This document shows positions 45,801 to 58,161 of a stretch of DNA of 64,000 nt, in pieces. Origin of the DNA: Rhizophagus irregularis. Taxonomy: Eukaryota; Glomeromycota; Glomeromycetes; Glomerales; Glomeraceae. Location of the stretch: the NCBI RefSeq assembly GCF_026210795.1, contig NC_089436.1:992001-1056000 (forward strand). Reading direction: 5' to 3'. The notes under the pieces were generated by a model, which was not told where the DNA came from, ran no database searches, and saw nothing but the letters and a program-made list of their open reading frames with translations. Numbering within the stretch: position 1 is the stretch's first letter; every line of letters starts with the position of its first letter. Position numbers and translations under genes: made by a program.

Positions 45801-48800
45801 AAAATTATTTTTATAGTATAGTACACGATTAAAGTTATCAAAACTTTTACACGGCGTAAACAGTTCTGTAAATCTCTTTCAAGACCATTAATGAACAAGG
45901 CGTATTTGCGAACTTGGAATAAAAAAACAAATTAATTTAACCTAAAAAGTATTTTGCAATGATTTTCTAAATATAGTATATTTTTTTAAGAATTATTTTC
46001 TTTTATATCCAATTATCTTCTTTATATTTAACATGGTCCTAATGATTGGTATTCCAGCAGATTTTCTCATCTGGATCTAAAACTTGATTTTTGAATTTAT
46101 ATTAAAAATTTTTTTGAACAAAAGTATGGGAAAGTATCCAATCAAGGATTATATATTTATTTATTTATAAATATTTATGAATATTAGAATAAAATACTCC
46201 TGTAAAAATTTTTTAATAAATTGATCACATGTCTGAGTTTTTCAGATATAGAACTAGAAAAGTGATCATTTACCGGAGTTACGGAAAGTTTTTTACGGGA
46301 CCAGTTATATTCCATAAAACACAACTCCACATATCATCATACCTTTAATGAAAAAAAAATCACCACTTTATTTTTTCGTTTATGAAGTTCAAAACTTCAG
46401 TAACAATAACGACTGATTAAAATTCTCCTGACGAACTCCGTAGTCAAATAACAATTTTTTATAACATACCGATTATGGAGTATATGCAGAGGTAAAATTC
46501 ATATGCAATCTCAATACTGTGTCTCACCAAATAAAGGCAATCAAAAAATGAGGTCATCTTATCCAGACCTTAAAATACTAGCAGACTCAATATTCGCTCT
46601 TATGTACAGATGTTAAACTTCTATATCAAAGTATTTAGACTGGCTATCGGTATAATAATTTTACTATCCGAAACGATGGACCGTCAACATCACAATCCAT
46701 ATTGTTTATAGACTATTATAAAAAGTGTTTTACAATTATGAAAATGTGGAACGACTCCGTGCGAAATTAAAGGAAAGTAATTATAATATAATTTTAGTCC
46801 GTGCTATATAATTAATCGTTGAAGCAATCGATTGGCTTTAGTTCAGGCAACGTGCGGAGAAAAGGAACGGTAAGAATTTAAGAACACTGAAAGGAGTTAG
46901 TTCAATGTCAAAAGACTTTTAGAATCACTATAGTATATAGACTCCGTCAATGGATCACAGGAGAATTATTTAACCCTGGCTACGTCAAATATCGATTACA
47001 TAATCTATGTAGCTTGTTTTAATGCATGTACATGTACATGCGTGCAGAACTGAGGAATATAGATATTGTACCCACAGTCCTATGTATAGTAAGTACTCAT
47101 CATTTCTGGCGATCTTATTTAAACATTTACGCGTTCCCGATTATTCATACATACATACTTCTATTAATAACAAAAACTTACGTAATAGAGGGATACAGAG
47201 TCAACCTTCTGAAATTCGCAAGATACCCGAGATACTGTACTATACGATCTACAGTATATTATAATATACTGTAGCATGATTATATAGTTGATGAACATTA
47301 TTTTGTTTTTAAAAACTTAATGTTATTAATTGCTTCATTTTAAATTTTTATTGGTATTATAATTTTAGGAAGCATAAAAAAAATAATATTTCATCATAGA
47401 AATAAATTATTAATTAAATTATTTAATATTATAAAAGTATGATTTTTAAATTGACTGGTACAACGATTGGGTTCTTTTTCATCAGAAGTTTGAATATTAA
47501 CAGTTAATTCTTAATCATATTTTAATTATGTAAGATTCTGTCGGGATTTTGGATCCGAGATTTTGAGTTTCGAGATTTTTGGACGGAACCCAACTAACAC
47601 TAAGAACTAATAGTTTTTGGTAAAAGGTCTGTATTTGTGCTGTCGAAATTGTTTTTACGGTTACAGCACGTGGAGTCACTGGCGTAACGCCGGAATAAAT
47701 CGTAAATGCCGTAAATTCAGTAGTGCCGTAATTCAATTTGCTATAATTTAATTCGATTTGCTATAATTTTTTATACGCCGTAAATATCTGAAAGCAAGAG
47801 AACTTAATACCGTTTCTTAACGGTAAATTTCAAAAAAAAAAACCCTCTTCCCCTTCCCACTCATCAGTAAGTAAGATCCGCAAAAACTGCTCTAAAAAAA
47901 AGAAAGAAAATGGTGTGCGCTTTGAACTGGTTTTTTTTTAAAAAAAAAAATTATGGGGAACCGTGTTCGATCACGTGATCTAGAAAATTACATCAACATC
48001 CTGTTTATTGACCTTAGTCACGTGATTTAAAATCGCTGCTGAGTGCTGAGTTAGAACCACTTGCTTAATTCTGGCCGATGCGATAATCAATCACGTTATC
48101 TATTAGGTTGGATTACCGAATCTGCTTACTACATACTACTTCTAAACAGTGAGTTGAAGTTTTATTATGATATCGAAAAAGTTCAAATTACTAAAAAATT
48201 AACTTCTTAAATCCAGTGATATGCATTGAAAGCTTCTAACGACTTTATATTGGAATTGGACCTTCCAATGATTTTTTTATCCATATTATTCTACATATAT
48301 ACGATATGTAAATCTATGATATTGGAAACTTCCAGTGAAGAATTGGAAGTTTCCAATAATAGCACATCGCTGATCACTGTGACTTAATCGTTCTTTTAGT
48401 TCACCTCATTCAATTTCAACCTCTCCTTTTATCTGTAGGCAAATGAAACGTGCAACATCAAATGTGATGAAAATTGGGAGATTTTCAGCCAAATTCCTAA
48501 GTTGCTTCAACGGAGTGTTTTATTTTCTACTTTTGATGCGTTAATGGAATAGCCCAAACGGTTAATATTCCCCGTCTCTTACACTAGTCAAATTATATTG
48601 CATTAAAAAAATTGCCTCAAATAACTTTGTCGTATTCAAGTTGATGAAAAAACGTGCAATCTATTTTGTCCACTGATACTTAACTGGTAAAGTGACTTAT
48701 CCATGTAGCGAAAGGCGCTTTTACAGTTCGAGTATACTGAGGACAATCTCAATATAACGTACAATATTAAGTATTCTCACTACAAAGGATGTATGGTAAT

Positions 48801-49227
48801 GCGGTAAAAGAATCTTGGACGATTGATTGAAACTATGACGATTGATGAATGTATAAATAATAATTGTCGTGAAAAGTATAAATATGCTGAGTTTGAGTCC
48901 AATGCTTTTGTGACACTTCATAACTTTTAAGAGTATTGTAGTGCTAGTTATTTGTTAAAATTTTTTCTTAATTTCAATCAACGAAATAAATAGAATTGTT
49001 TTGTCAAGGATAAAATTTTACAATTCCAAATATTCTGGATATAAACTGAAGTTTATTGATAAAATTATAGTACAGTCAAATATAGCAATACAAATACCTT
49101 AACTAAATAAATTTTACTTCATAAATTCCACCAAATTTTTTAAAAAATAATGAATACATATATAGTGAAAAGTATGAATAAGAAATTAAATATACAGTAT
49201 TTAAAAGAAATTTAATCATTATTACTG
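42828..49227. other. 6.4-kb gene-poor interval
   Basis: No gene I can support. Long A/T homopolymers at 42950-43560 lie upstream of the methyltransferase and may include its promoter. A perfect 13-bp-arm hairpin (ATTGGAAACTTCC) stands at 48321-48357. Regions near 46850-47270 and 47560-47720 are less AT-rich and may hide worn exons or element pieces; the short frames there show no domain. Confidence 0.45.
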
Positions 49228-50399
49228 TTACTTTCTCCCTCTTTTTCCCTCTTCCTCAAGTTCTTTAATAAATGAATATGCTAGACCAAAGCCAACTCTA
49301 GCAATAACTTCAGTAGCAAATTCAGAAGCTTCTTTCCTAACGGTTTTATTCGAAGCTGCTTTATAAGCCAAATAACCAACTCCCGCAACGGCAGCAGCAG
49401 CAGCAATTCCAACAGCGACTTTTGCAACTTGGTCTTCAATTTGTTCTGAAGATAAAAAAAAAAAGACTATTTCTTAATACATTCAATTAATTGAAAAAAG
49501 GGATACGTATAAATAAATTTACCTTCTCGTACTAAAGTTCCAATTCGATTATTATCGTATCTTTGTAAAGAGTTAGTTTCAATTCGATTATTATAACATC
49601 TTTGTAAAAAGGAATTGTTATAAATTCCTTTAAGATTTTGCATAATAATTTCATCATTATCATCAATGAATTCGAGCGTGGCTTTTTCCGAATCATCCTC
49701 ATCATGATTGTATGTTGCTACAAGTATTGCAACATATTTTCCTTCAAAATTTTCCGAAGCTTTATTTTTATATTTTAAAGCTTGAAATCTACGACCATCT
49801 CTCGCATTTACTGTAACCACAATAAAAATGCCAGAATCTGAAGCAAAAACAAAATCTCCATAACAATAATTATTATAATGATATGAATTCCAAGAATATT
49901 CAACCAAATACTTGAATCCTGGAAGAAGATTTTTTAAATTATTTAAAATAGCATTTTCTCCATTTTGTTCATAAAACCATTTATTACTTTTTTGATTATT
50001 TATCTTTTGAAGATAATTAGTAAAAGGATCATACCATTCTTTTGAAATTTTTAAAAGATTTTTGATTAATGAATCATTATTAAATTCGTTCCATTTAAAT
50101 CTAATTCTCCAAGTATTAAAGATTGAATAACTGCTTATTTCTTTACGTAATACGTTATTTCTAAAGAGTTGACTAAATTCTTCATTAATACATTCTTCAA
50201 CTTCATTAGTATTACGAATTTGTCTATGAGACATTGAACAACTAATTTCTGCTATAGTATTTTCATTTTGAATAGCTTCAAAAATTCCTTTACAAATTTG
50301 TAAAATAAGATTTTGTTTATCGTTATTATTTGATGAAAGGTAGAAAGAACTCGTTGGATAATTAGCGTTACAATTATAACAATGACAAGATACACTCAT
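49228..50399 (-). CDS. Array gene A: PD-(D/E)XK-like protein with membrane tail
   Basis: Two exons, complement of 49228-49445 and 49523-50399; spliced 1095 nt, 364 residues. N-terminus MSVSCHCYNCNANYP with a C-x-C-x2-C cluster shared by A, B, C, D and E. A helical region follows (LILQICKGIFEAIQNE). A conserved LLPGFKYLVEYSW block precedes a predicted nuclease core GDFVFASDSGIFIVVTVNAR: Asp182 is kept, but the Glu-x-Lys position (196-198) reads Thr-Val-Asn. Exon 2 encodes EQIEDQVAKVAVGIAAAAAVAGVGYLAYKA (given in two parts: a hydrophilic lead, then a Gly/Ala-rich membrane-like helix) and a charged tail. Probably non-catalytic. The fold assignment is mine, from motif pattern. Nearest paralogue is gene B. 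Confidence 0.8.
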
Positions 50400-50600
50400 G
50401 ATGGATTATTATATACGAGAAAAAGAAGAAATAAAGAAGAAAGTAACTCTTTAAGTTGAAAAAAAAATTGAATCTTTTTATAATTAATTTATTACCAAAT
50501 TCGGAAACAAAACCGTTTTCTTGAATCAGATTATCTATTCATCTGATTTTCACATAGTTTACATCATTTGTTTCATTTGTTGCAGTTTCTGCACAGTTAT
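50400..50600 (-). promoter_or_regulatory. Upstream region of gene A, duplicated at gene B
   Basis: About 190 bp just upstream of gene A closely matches the region upstream of gene B (53781-53965). Shared landmarks are TTATATACGAGAAAAA, TTGAATCTTTTTAT, CAAATTCGGAAACAAAACCG and CATAGTTTACATCAT. It is the likely promoter and 5' leader. No named element identified. Confidence 0.55.
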
Positions 50601-51282
50601 AATATTTATGCTTATAATTATCAATAAATTAAAATTCAGGAGTATTTTAGTTTTATTTAGGTTGTATAATTAGTAAACCACTATTCAGAAAAGTGAGTAG
50701 TACTAGATATAGGTGATAAGAGAACAATCATTACTGATCGATTGTTATCTTGGTATTAAACATTTTAAACCCACAAAAGAAAATTGCTAATGATAAATGT
50801 TGTACAGTACATGTATATAGGTAGTCTGACTGCCTAGCAATTTTAAAACAGTTGGACGAAATTTTTGATAAAATTTTAATCCCAGTTGGAGTTAAAATGT
50901 TTGGTTAAAATCTTAGGGTCTCTTTAATGTGATGCTCGGGCATAAATCACTAAGGTTTTAAAACCAATTAATCGTTGCTTCTTCCTATAAACTTTCATCT
51001 TTTGTTGCAACCGCAGCAAAATCAAAAATGCGACTAAGAAAACTTTCTCGTTATGTACACATATATTTATTATATGAATCAAGTCTATTATTCATTTTAA
51101 AAACTTCTTGAAATCAAGTAAAACAGCGATTCTTCACATTGTAAAGAGAATTTGAATTCATTATCATGTGAAGAGTTAAAAATAAAATAAAATAATAACG
51201 CTTGAACGTTCATGAATAGTAAAAATTTGTTCATTAACCATTTGATGTTGAAAACGTATTATAAATTGTAGATATTTGAAAT
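50600..51282. other. Gene-free spacer
   Basis: Nothing recognised beyond the duplicated promoter next to gene A. Around 51110-51240 sequence similar to 54590-54700 occurs (GTGAAGRRTWAAAAATAAA, CGCTTGAACGTTC), another sign of segmental duplication. Confidence 0.45.
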
Positions 51283-51484
51283 ATGCCCTATAAAAACGAA
51301 ATGTGTTAAATTTATTTTAAATTCGTGCTCATGTGTAATAAATGTCTAAAAAAGCACCATTTTGTTTAATTTTTGTTTTTTTGTAATAAGACATAAATTG
51401 GACAAAATGGTACTTTTTTAGACATTTATTACACATGAGCACAAATATAAAACAAATTTAACACATTTCGTTTTTATAGGGATG
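51283..51484. mobile_element. Palindromic miniature element
   Basis: The element proper is 51286-51481 (196 bp). Ends CCCTATAAAAACGAAATGTG and the exact inverse; the arms pair for most of their length (also GTGCTCATGTGTAATAAATG). ATG on both sides (51283-51285, 51482-51484) is a possible 3-bp duplication. Superfamily not certain; PIF/Harbinger or CACTA would both fit 3 bp. Confidence 0.7.
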
Positions 51485-51514
51485 AAATTTATTTATTTGG
51501 AAGTAAACTTACAA

Positions 51515-52290
51515 AAATTTCTTATTAATTGATATTGTTATTGGGATTATTTCTTGATAATCTTGTTGAAATGCTCTATAAATCATGGTGTCGAGTTTTT
51601 TTTTTTGAAATTTGTGTACAAATTACATAGCCAATTGCTATAACGGCAGCAATTTCAAAAACTACACCTCAAACTGCAACTGATATACCTTGCAGTAAAA
51701 AGCAATAATTTTTTAATAAATTTATTAATTAATGAAAAAACGATACGCTCATACGCATAAATTATCTTTACCTTGTTAGGATGGATGAGTATTAACGATT
51801 GGAAGATCGAGTGGAAAATTCATATATTATCGTGAAAATTATGAATTTCTTTAAGATTTTGCATAATAATTTCATCATTTTAATGAATTCGATTGTGACT
51901 TTCTCTCAATTACGATTCTCATCAAGATTTCTGAAGTTTTAATTTTTACATTTTAAAGCTTTTAAGTTTTAACATCATCTACAAGGCATATTCATTTTTT
52001 AAAGATTTAATCCATTTAAATTCTATTTGTCAAATATCGATTGAAAGATACTATTATTTTACGTGATAGTCGTAATACGTTTTCTAAAAAGTGAGAATTT
52101 TTCAGAATTTCATTAGTATCACGTGTTTGTTTATATAAAATTACACTACCGTATAAGAAATTTCAATGTTCATTTTTAATATCTTTGAAATTTTCTCCAC
52201 AAATTTACAACATAGGTTCTGTTCATTTCTATTATTGATATGTTTGCTTGAAATTCAACGTTACAACTATAACAATGACAATAATTTGTT
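51515..52290 (-). pseudogene. Array copy A': deleted and broken paralogue
   Basis: Minus-strand scraps in family order. They run from the CHCYNC N-terminal block near 52265-52290, through a ..IWKI-type region with many stops (52020-52200) and the LKALKC / IIMQNLKKF blocks (51850-51970), to a last-exon scrap near 51600-51680 (IAIGYVICTQIS). The central core is largely deleted. It most resembles gene C in its last exon. Confidence 0.7.
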
Positions 52291-52662
52291 ATATATAAAC
52301 TATTTTCTATTGATAATAATTTTTTGATGGTTATAAAATGTATAATATATCCAATATATCTATCTTATCTATCTATGCCGATAAGTTACTAATAAAAATA
52401 ATTTCGCAATTTCAATCAATGATAAAACAGAATTACTTTGTTATAGACGGCTTATAATTGGAAATTTCCAGTCAAAATCTCGTCATTTAAAATATAAAAT
52501 ACTAGTTAATAAATGTTAATAAATGCTAGTTAAAAAAAATGTCGTAAATCAATTAATATAATTTTACCAGAAAAAAAAAAAATATTTCTATAAATTCTAA
52601 ATCCCATAAAAAATTTTTCAAAAAAAAATAATGAATACATAAAAATAAAAATGATTAGAGAA

Positions 52663-53780
52663 TTAATCATCATCATTATTCCTCTCTCTCTCGTTTTTTT
52701 CCTCAAATTCTTCAAATTCTTTAATAAGTGAATATGCTAGTTGACCATAGCTAACTGCTGTAGCAGCTCTTCTAACGGTTTTATTCGTAGCTGCTTTATA
52801 AGCTAAAAAACCAACTCCCGCAACGGCAGCAACGGCAGCAATTCCAACAACAGCACCTGCTGCGACTGTTGCAATTTGATCAACAATTTCTTCTGAGAAA
52901 AAAAAAAATTATTTTATTAACATATTAATTAATTGAAAAAGAGAATATGCATTAGTTAATTACCTTCTCGATTTCGATTATTATCGTATCTTTGTAGAGA
53001 GGTGGTATGAATTTTTTTAAGATTTTGTACAATAATTTCATCACTATCATCAATAAATTCGAGAGTGGCATTTTCCGAATCATCCTCATCATGATTATAT
53101 GTTGCTCTAAGAAGTGTAACGTATTTCCCTTCAAAATTTTCTAGAGATTTATTCTTATTTTTTAAAGATTGAAATCTATGACCATCCTTTGTATTTACTG
53201 TAACCTTAATAAAAATACCAGAATATGAAGCGAATACAAAATCTCCATAACAATAATTATTATAATATGAATTCCAAGAATATTCAATCAAATAATCGAA
53301 TCCTGGAAGAAGATTTTTTAAATTATCTAAAATATCATCTTTCCCATTTTGTTCATAAAACCGTTTATTGCTCATTTGACTATCTATTCTTTGAAGATAA
53401 TTAGTAAAAGGATTATACCATTCTTTTGAAATTTTTAAAAGATTTTTGATTAATGAATCATTATTAAATTCACTCCATTTAAATCTAATTCTCCAAGTAT
53501 TAAAGATTGAATAACTACTTATTTCTTTACGTAATACGTTATTTCTAAAGAGTTGACCAAATTCTTTATTAATACATTCTTCAACTTCATTAGTGTTACG
53601 GATTTGTTTATGAGACATTGAACAACTAATATCTGCTGTAGTATTTTCATTTTGAATAGCTTCGAAAATTCCTTTACAAATTTGTAAGACAAGGTTTTGT
53701 TTATCGCTATTATTTGATGAAACGTACGTGTTTGTTGGGATATTAGTGTTACAATTATAACAACGACAAGATACATTCAT
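52663..53780 (-). CDS. Array gene B: PD-(D/E)XK-like protein with membrane tail
   Basis: Two exons, complement of 52663-52892 and 52964-53780; spliced 1047 nt, 348 residues. Same plan as A: N-terminal CRCYNC cluster, QNLVLQICKGIFEAIQNEN helix, LLPGFDYLIEYSWNSYY, then GDFVFASYSGIFIKVTVNTK, with Asp180 kept and the Glu-x-Lys position (194-196) changed to Thr-Val-Asn. The last exon gives a Gly/Ala/Val-rich membrane-like helix (GAVVGIAAVAAVAGVGFLAY) and an acidic tail ending NNDDD. Intron of 71 bp. A and B share the same active-site replacement, so it predates their duplication. Function unknown; probably not a nuclease. Confidence 0.8.
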
Positions 53781-54240
53781 GATGGATTATTATATACGAG
53801 AAAAAAAATAAGAAATAAAGAAGTACTTTTTAAGTTGAAAAAAAAAATTGAATCTTTTTATTATTGATTTATTGCCAAATTCGGAAACAAAACCGATTAC
53901 TTTGAACCAGATGATCTATTATTCATCTTTGATTGTTACATAGTTTACATCATCTACTGCAATTCTACTGCAAAAAGCTTGTGTGTTTCAAATTAACTGG
54001 AATTTATTCACATAACTTTGAGTGTAACAAAGGAAAAACAATTATCAAATCGGCTTAACAATTTATAGCAATAAACTAGTTAAAAGTAAGTTAGGCGAAA
54101 CAATATACCGAAATATCTGTTCCACCAAAATATCCGGTTTAAAACCAGTTCCGGTTTATTGAATATCCAATATAGAATACTGGTGAATTTTTATTTTGCT
54201 GCAAAATAGCTTTTTATAGAGCTATTACCTTCTTAGCACT
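53781..54240. other. Duplicated promoter of gene B plus gene-free spacer
   Basis: 53781-53965 is the counterpart of the gene A upstream region. From 53966 to 54240 nothing is recognised. Confidence 0.5.
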
Positions 54241-54522
54241 GTACTACTTCTAGATCATTTTCGACCCAGCAACCAAAATTGGTGTCATATGTCCAGTCTT
54301 GTTTTGAAAGGTAAGTGAAAAAGAGGTAAACGTAAGAAATGTAAAAATTAATCGAGTGTGATTATTATTAAAAAACTTCTTGTACTACTACTAGATCATT
54401 TTCGACCCAGCAACCAAAATTGGTGTCATATGTCCAGTTTTGTTTTGAAAGGTAAGTGAAAAAGAGGTAAAGAACGTAAGGAATGTAAAGAGTAATCGAG
54501 TGTGATTATTATTAGAAGGCTA
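54241..54522. repeat. Tandem duplication of 141 bp
   Basis: Two near-identical units start at 54241 and 54382 (GTACTACTWCTAGATCATTT ... CAACCAAAATTGGTGTCATA ... GAAAGGTAAGTGAAAAAGAG). Each ends its richer part with a perfect splice-donor-like GGTAAGT, so the unit may derive from a first exon or leader. Confidence 0.8.
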
Positions 54523-54787
54523 ATATAACAAATGCGACTAATTCTCGTTATATATATAAGTAATGTATTGTATTTTACTACATCAAGTCTTTGTATTATA
54601 AGAATTTTGTTGAGAATTTGAATTCATGACCATATGATCATAATGTGAAGGATAAAAATAAAGTAAAATAACGCTTGAACGTTCTTGAAATATTTTTCAC
54701 CGAATGCTGATAATTTTAAGTAAAATCGAATTCTGATCCAGACTTGAAATCTGAATTTATTATTTGAAAGTAAACTCGCAAAGATCA
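54523..54787. other. 3' flank of gene C
   Basis: No gene. Contains sequence also seen at 51110-51240. Confidence 0.4.
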
Positions 54788-56304
54788 TTAATCGAGTTTC
54801 ATTTTGTTATCGTTATTATTATTATTGTTGTTATTATTATTATCATTATTTCTTGAAATTTCTTGATAATCTTGATACGCTTTATAAATCATAGTACCAG
54901 TTGTTACGACAGTTTTTATTGGAATTCTTGAACAAATTACATAGCCAATTGCTGCAGCGGCAGTAATTCCAACAACTGCACCTGCAACTGATATAGAAGG
55001 TGATTCTTCTATGAACGAAAAAAAAAAATAAAATATTATAATTTTAATAAATTTTTTTAAATTAATGAAAAAACGACGATATTCATACCTTGTTGGGACG
55101 GATGGGTAAGTTGATTGTGATTTATTTCTTGAACCGAAAAAAAAAGAAGTAACAAAAGTAAATATAAATAATAAATTTTTAATAAACGTAATAACGAATT
55201 GAAAATTGACACGTAAAAATAATTACCTGGATAAGTAATCTGATTATTATTGAAAGATTGTGAGAACTTATGAAATTTTTTAAGATTTTGAATAATAATT
55301 TCATCATTTATATCAATAAGTTCAATTGTGGAATTCGTAAAAGTTGCGCCGATAAGTGTAATATATTTTCCAACATATTTTTCTGAAGCTTTACTTTTAC
55401 ATTTTAAAGCTTTGGTTTTAACAGCATCTTCATGAGTTATATCAACTTCAACTACGATGAAAACACCAGAATCTGAAGCGAAGATAAAATCTCCTTTATG
55501 AAGATTATTATCATCATCATATGAATCCCAAGAATATTCAAATAGATACTTAAATCCTGGAAGATAATCTTCTAAATTATCTAAAAGATTTTGTTTTAAC
55601 TCATCTTTATTTATATTTGTATCTTTATCGGATAACCATTCATTTCTTTTTTGATGATCTATCTGTTGAAGATAGTTGGTAAAAGGGTCATACCCAGTGT
55701 TGTACATGGGACATGTCCCGCCAAAATTTTAATGTCCCGGACATTGTCCCGTCCATGTCCCGTCCACATCCCGTCCAAAAATTGTCCAAGTTTACAATTT
55801 GTCTTATCAAGACGGCTATAATTTATAATTAAGATCACGTGATTTTAATGTCCCAATGTCCCGGACATTGCTAAAATCTTTGGACGTGTCCTGGACTGTC
55901 CCGTCCCGTCCTGTCCATGGACATGTCCCGTCCCTATGACAACACTGGTCATACCATTCTTTTGAAATTTTTAAAAGATATTTGATTAATAAATCATTAT
56001 CATGAGATTCGGACCATTTAAATTGTATTTTCCAAATATCGGTTGAAAGTCTTTTTATTTCTTTACATATTATCGATATGTCGTTTCTACTAAATTCTTC
56101 ATTAATACAATTTTCAATTTCATTAATATTATGAATTTGCTCATGTAATATTGAACAAATAATTTCTGCTGAAGTATTTTTATTTTGAATAGCTTCAAAA
56201 ATTCCTTTACAGATTTGTAAGATAAGATTTTGCATATCTGATGATGGGTAAATGATTTCTGGATAATCAACATTACAACTATAACAATGACAAACTAAGC
56301 TCAT
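54788..56304 (-). pseudogene. Array gene C, disrupted by a hAT-type element
   Basis: Exons: complement of 54788-55008, 55089-55127 (a 39-nt micro-exon) and 55227-56304; exon 1 contains the element 55695-55947. Leaving out the element and one 8-bp duplication gives an uninterrupted frame of 358 residues, so the insertion is the only lesion seen. N-terminus MSLVCHCYSCNVDYPEI. The core is GDFIFASDSGVFIVVEVDIT with Asp185 kept and Glu199-Val-Asp201 where Glu-x-Lys is expected (Lys lost). The last exon has a membrane-like helix (VAGAVVGITAAAAIGYVIC) and an Asn-rich tail. With the insertion, translation stops inside the element after about 118 genuine residues, before the core. Confidence 0.8.
55687..55955. 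mobile_element. hAT-type miniature element in gene C
   Basis: The element proper is 55695-55947 (253 bp). Ends are CAGTGTTGTACATGGGAC and, read on the other strand, CAGTGTTGTCATAGGGAC. Perfect 8-bp duplication GTCATACC at 55687-55694 and 55948-55955. CAGTG fits the hAT terminal consensus. Inside, TGTCCCG / CGGGACA words are repeated about ten times, a subterminal-repeat design parallel to the AGGTC arrays at 15170-16001. Confidence 0.88.
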
Positions 56305-56963
56305 GATTATGAATTATAAGATAAAGGTTTGGTTAAAAAAAAAAAGAAAGAAAGAAAATATAAAAACTACTCACTTTTTTTTTAAAAAAAAAAATAGTAA
56401 CCGAATTTAGACTCTGAATTTCTCGCCTATCGTTATATGCGTGAAAATGGTTTCATTGTTGTTTTTAAGTACTATATGTGGCGTATTATAAATAATGAAC
56501 AAAGAATATTTTTATCAAAATAATAGATGTTCATATGATAACATGTAAATTCATAACTGCATAACGTTAATAATTCCATGTTTTGAAGACCCTAATAAGT
56601 TTAGAGTAATCAGCCGGGATTAAAGATCAACATCTTACATTATCAACTACAATTAAGGCGTATAAAAAATGGATTAATAAAAAATTGGATTTTCGCTATT
56701 TTTTGCTATTTTGTTATTGCAGTTTAAAGGTAGTAATCTCGGTATTCCGATTGGGTCGTCAAAACTACTTTTTCATCCTTGATCAAAAACAATTAAAATA
56801 ATATAATTCACTTAATAATTATTTGAAGGTGATTTCTTTATTTCAAAATGCGTGGTACTTAAAAATTGATATTATCTTATAGTAAGAAAATAATAATAAT
56901 AATAATAATTAAACTTTTGATTTTCCATAATTCTACACTATAAATTTATTATGGTACAATAAT
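56305..56963. other. Spacer between C and D, duplicated between D and E
   Basis: Upstream of gene C: landmarks CTGAATTTCTCGCCTATCGT, ATGTTTTGAAGACCCTAATA, GGATTAAAGATCAACATC and GATTGGGTCGTCAAAACTAC. All recur at 58162-58840 upstream of D. The spacer moved with the genes during tandem duplication and probably holds the promoter of C. Confidence 0.6.
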
Positions 56964-58161
56964 TTAATCATCTCTTCTTGAAAATGTTCGACAGATCAAA
57001 TAACCAACAACTACAGCTGCGGCTGCAGTTATAGTAATTGTACCTATAAAAAAGTATTATATATATTTTTTAACAAGTATTTTAATTAATTAAAAGCAAT
57101 TAAAGCAATTCCAACAACTGTACCTGTATTTAATATAGAAGGTGATTCTTCTTTGAACAAAAAAAAAATAATAAATAATAATTTTAATAAATTTTTTTAA
57201 ATTAATGAAAAAACGATGATACTCATAAGTTAACTATTTACCTTGTTGGGACGGATGAGTAAGTTTATTGTGATTTATTCTTGAACCGAAAAAAAAAAGA
57301 AGTAATAAAAGTAATATAAATAATAAATTTTTAATGAACGTAATGATGAATTGAAAATCGATACGTAAAAAATAATTACCTTGACTATTATGAAATTCTT
57401 TAAGATTTTGCATAATAATTTCATCATTATCAATAAGTTCAATTGTGAAATTCGTAAAAGTTGCACCGATAAGTGTAATATATTTTTTACACTTTAAAGC
57501 TTTGGAATTAACAGCATCTTCATGAGTTATATTCAAATCAAGTTCATTTCTCGTATTAAACCATTTAACTTCAATTACGATGAAAAGCACCAGAATCTGA
57601 AGCGATGATAAAATCTCCTTTATGAAGATTGTTATTATCATCATATGAATCCCAAGAATATTCAAATAGATACTTAAATCCTGGAAGATAATCGGCTAAA
57701 TTATCTAAAAGTAATTGTTTTAATTCATCTTCCTTTATATTTGTATCTTTATCGGATAACCATTCATTTCTTTTTTGACGATCTATATGTTGAAGATATC
57801 TGGTAAAAGGGTCATACCATTCTTTTGAAATTTTTAAAAGATATTTGATTAATGAATCATTATATCGAGATTCAGACCATCTAAATTGTATTTTCCAAGT
57901 ATCGGTTGAAAGTCTTTTTATTTCTTTACATAATATGTCATTTCTATTAAAATTTCTATTAATACAATTTTCAATTTCATGAATATTATGAATTTACTCA
58001 TGTAATATTGAACAAATAATTTCTGCTGAAGTATTTTCATTTTGAATAGCTTCAAAAATTCCTTTACAAATTTGTAAGATAAGATTTTATGTATCTGATG
58101 ATGGATAAATGAATTCTGGATAATTAACATTACAACTATAACAATGACAAGCTAAGCTCAT
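56964..58161 (-). pseudogene. Array gene D: pseudogene of the C type
   Basis: Start MSLACHCYSCNVNYPEF at 58161. In-frame TAA codons at two sites where gene C has CAA (near 58090 and 57995). A one-base insertion inside the core, at ...ASDSGA near 57587. One base is missing at the micro-exon border near 57284, which turns the junction into a stop. If frames are followed across breaks, the core would read GDFI...VIEVKWFN, that is with both Asp and Glu-x-Lys. The last exons give GTVVGIALIAF-type and TITITAAAAVVVGYLICRTF hydrophobic stretches; the final stop is at 56964-56966. Confidence 0.75.
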
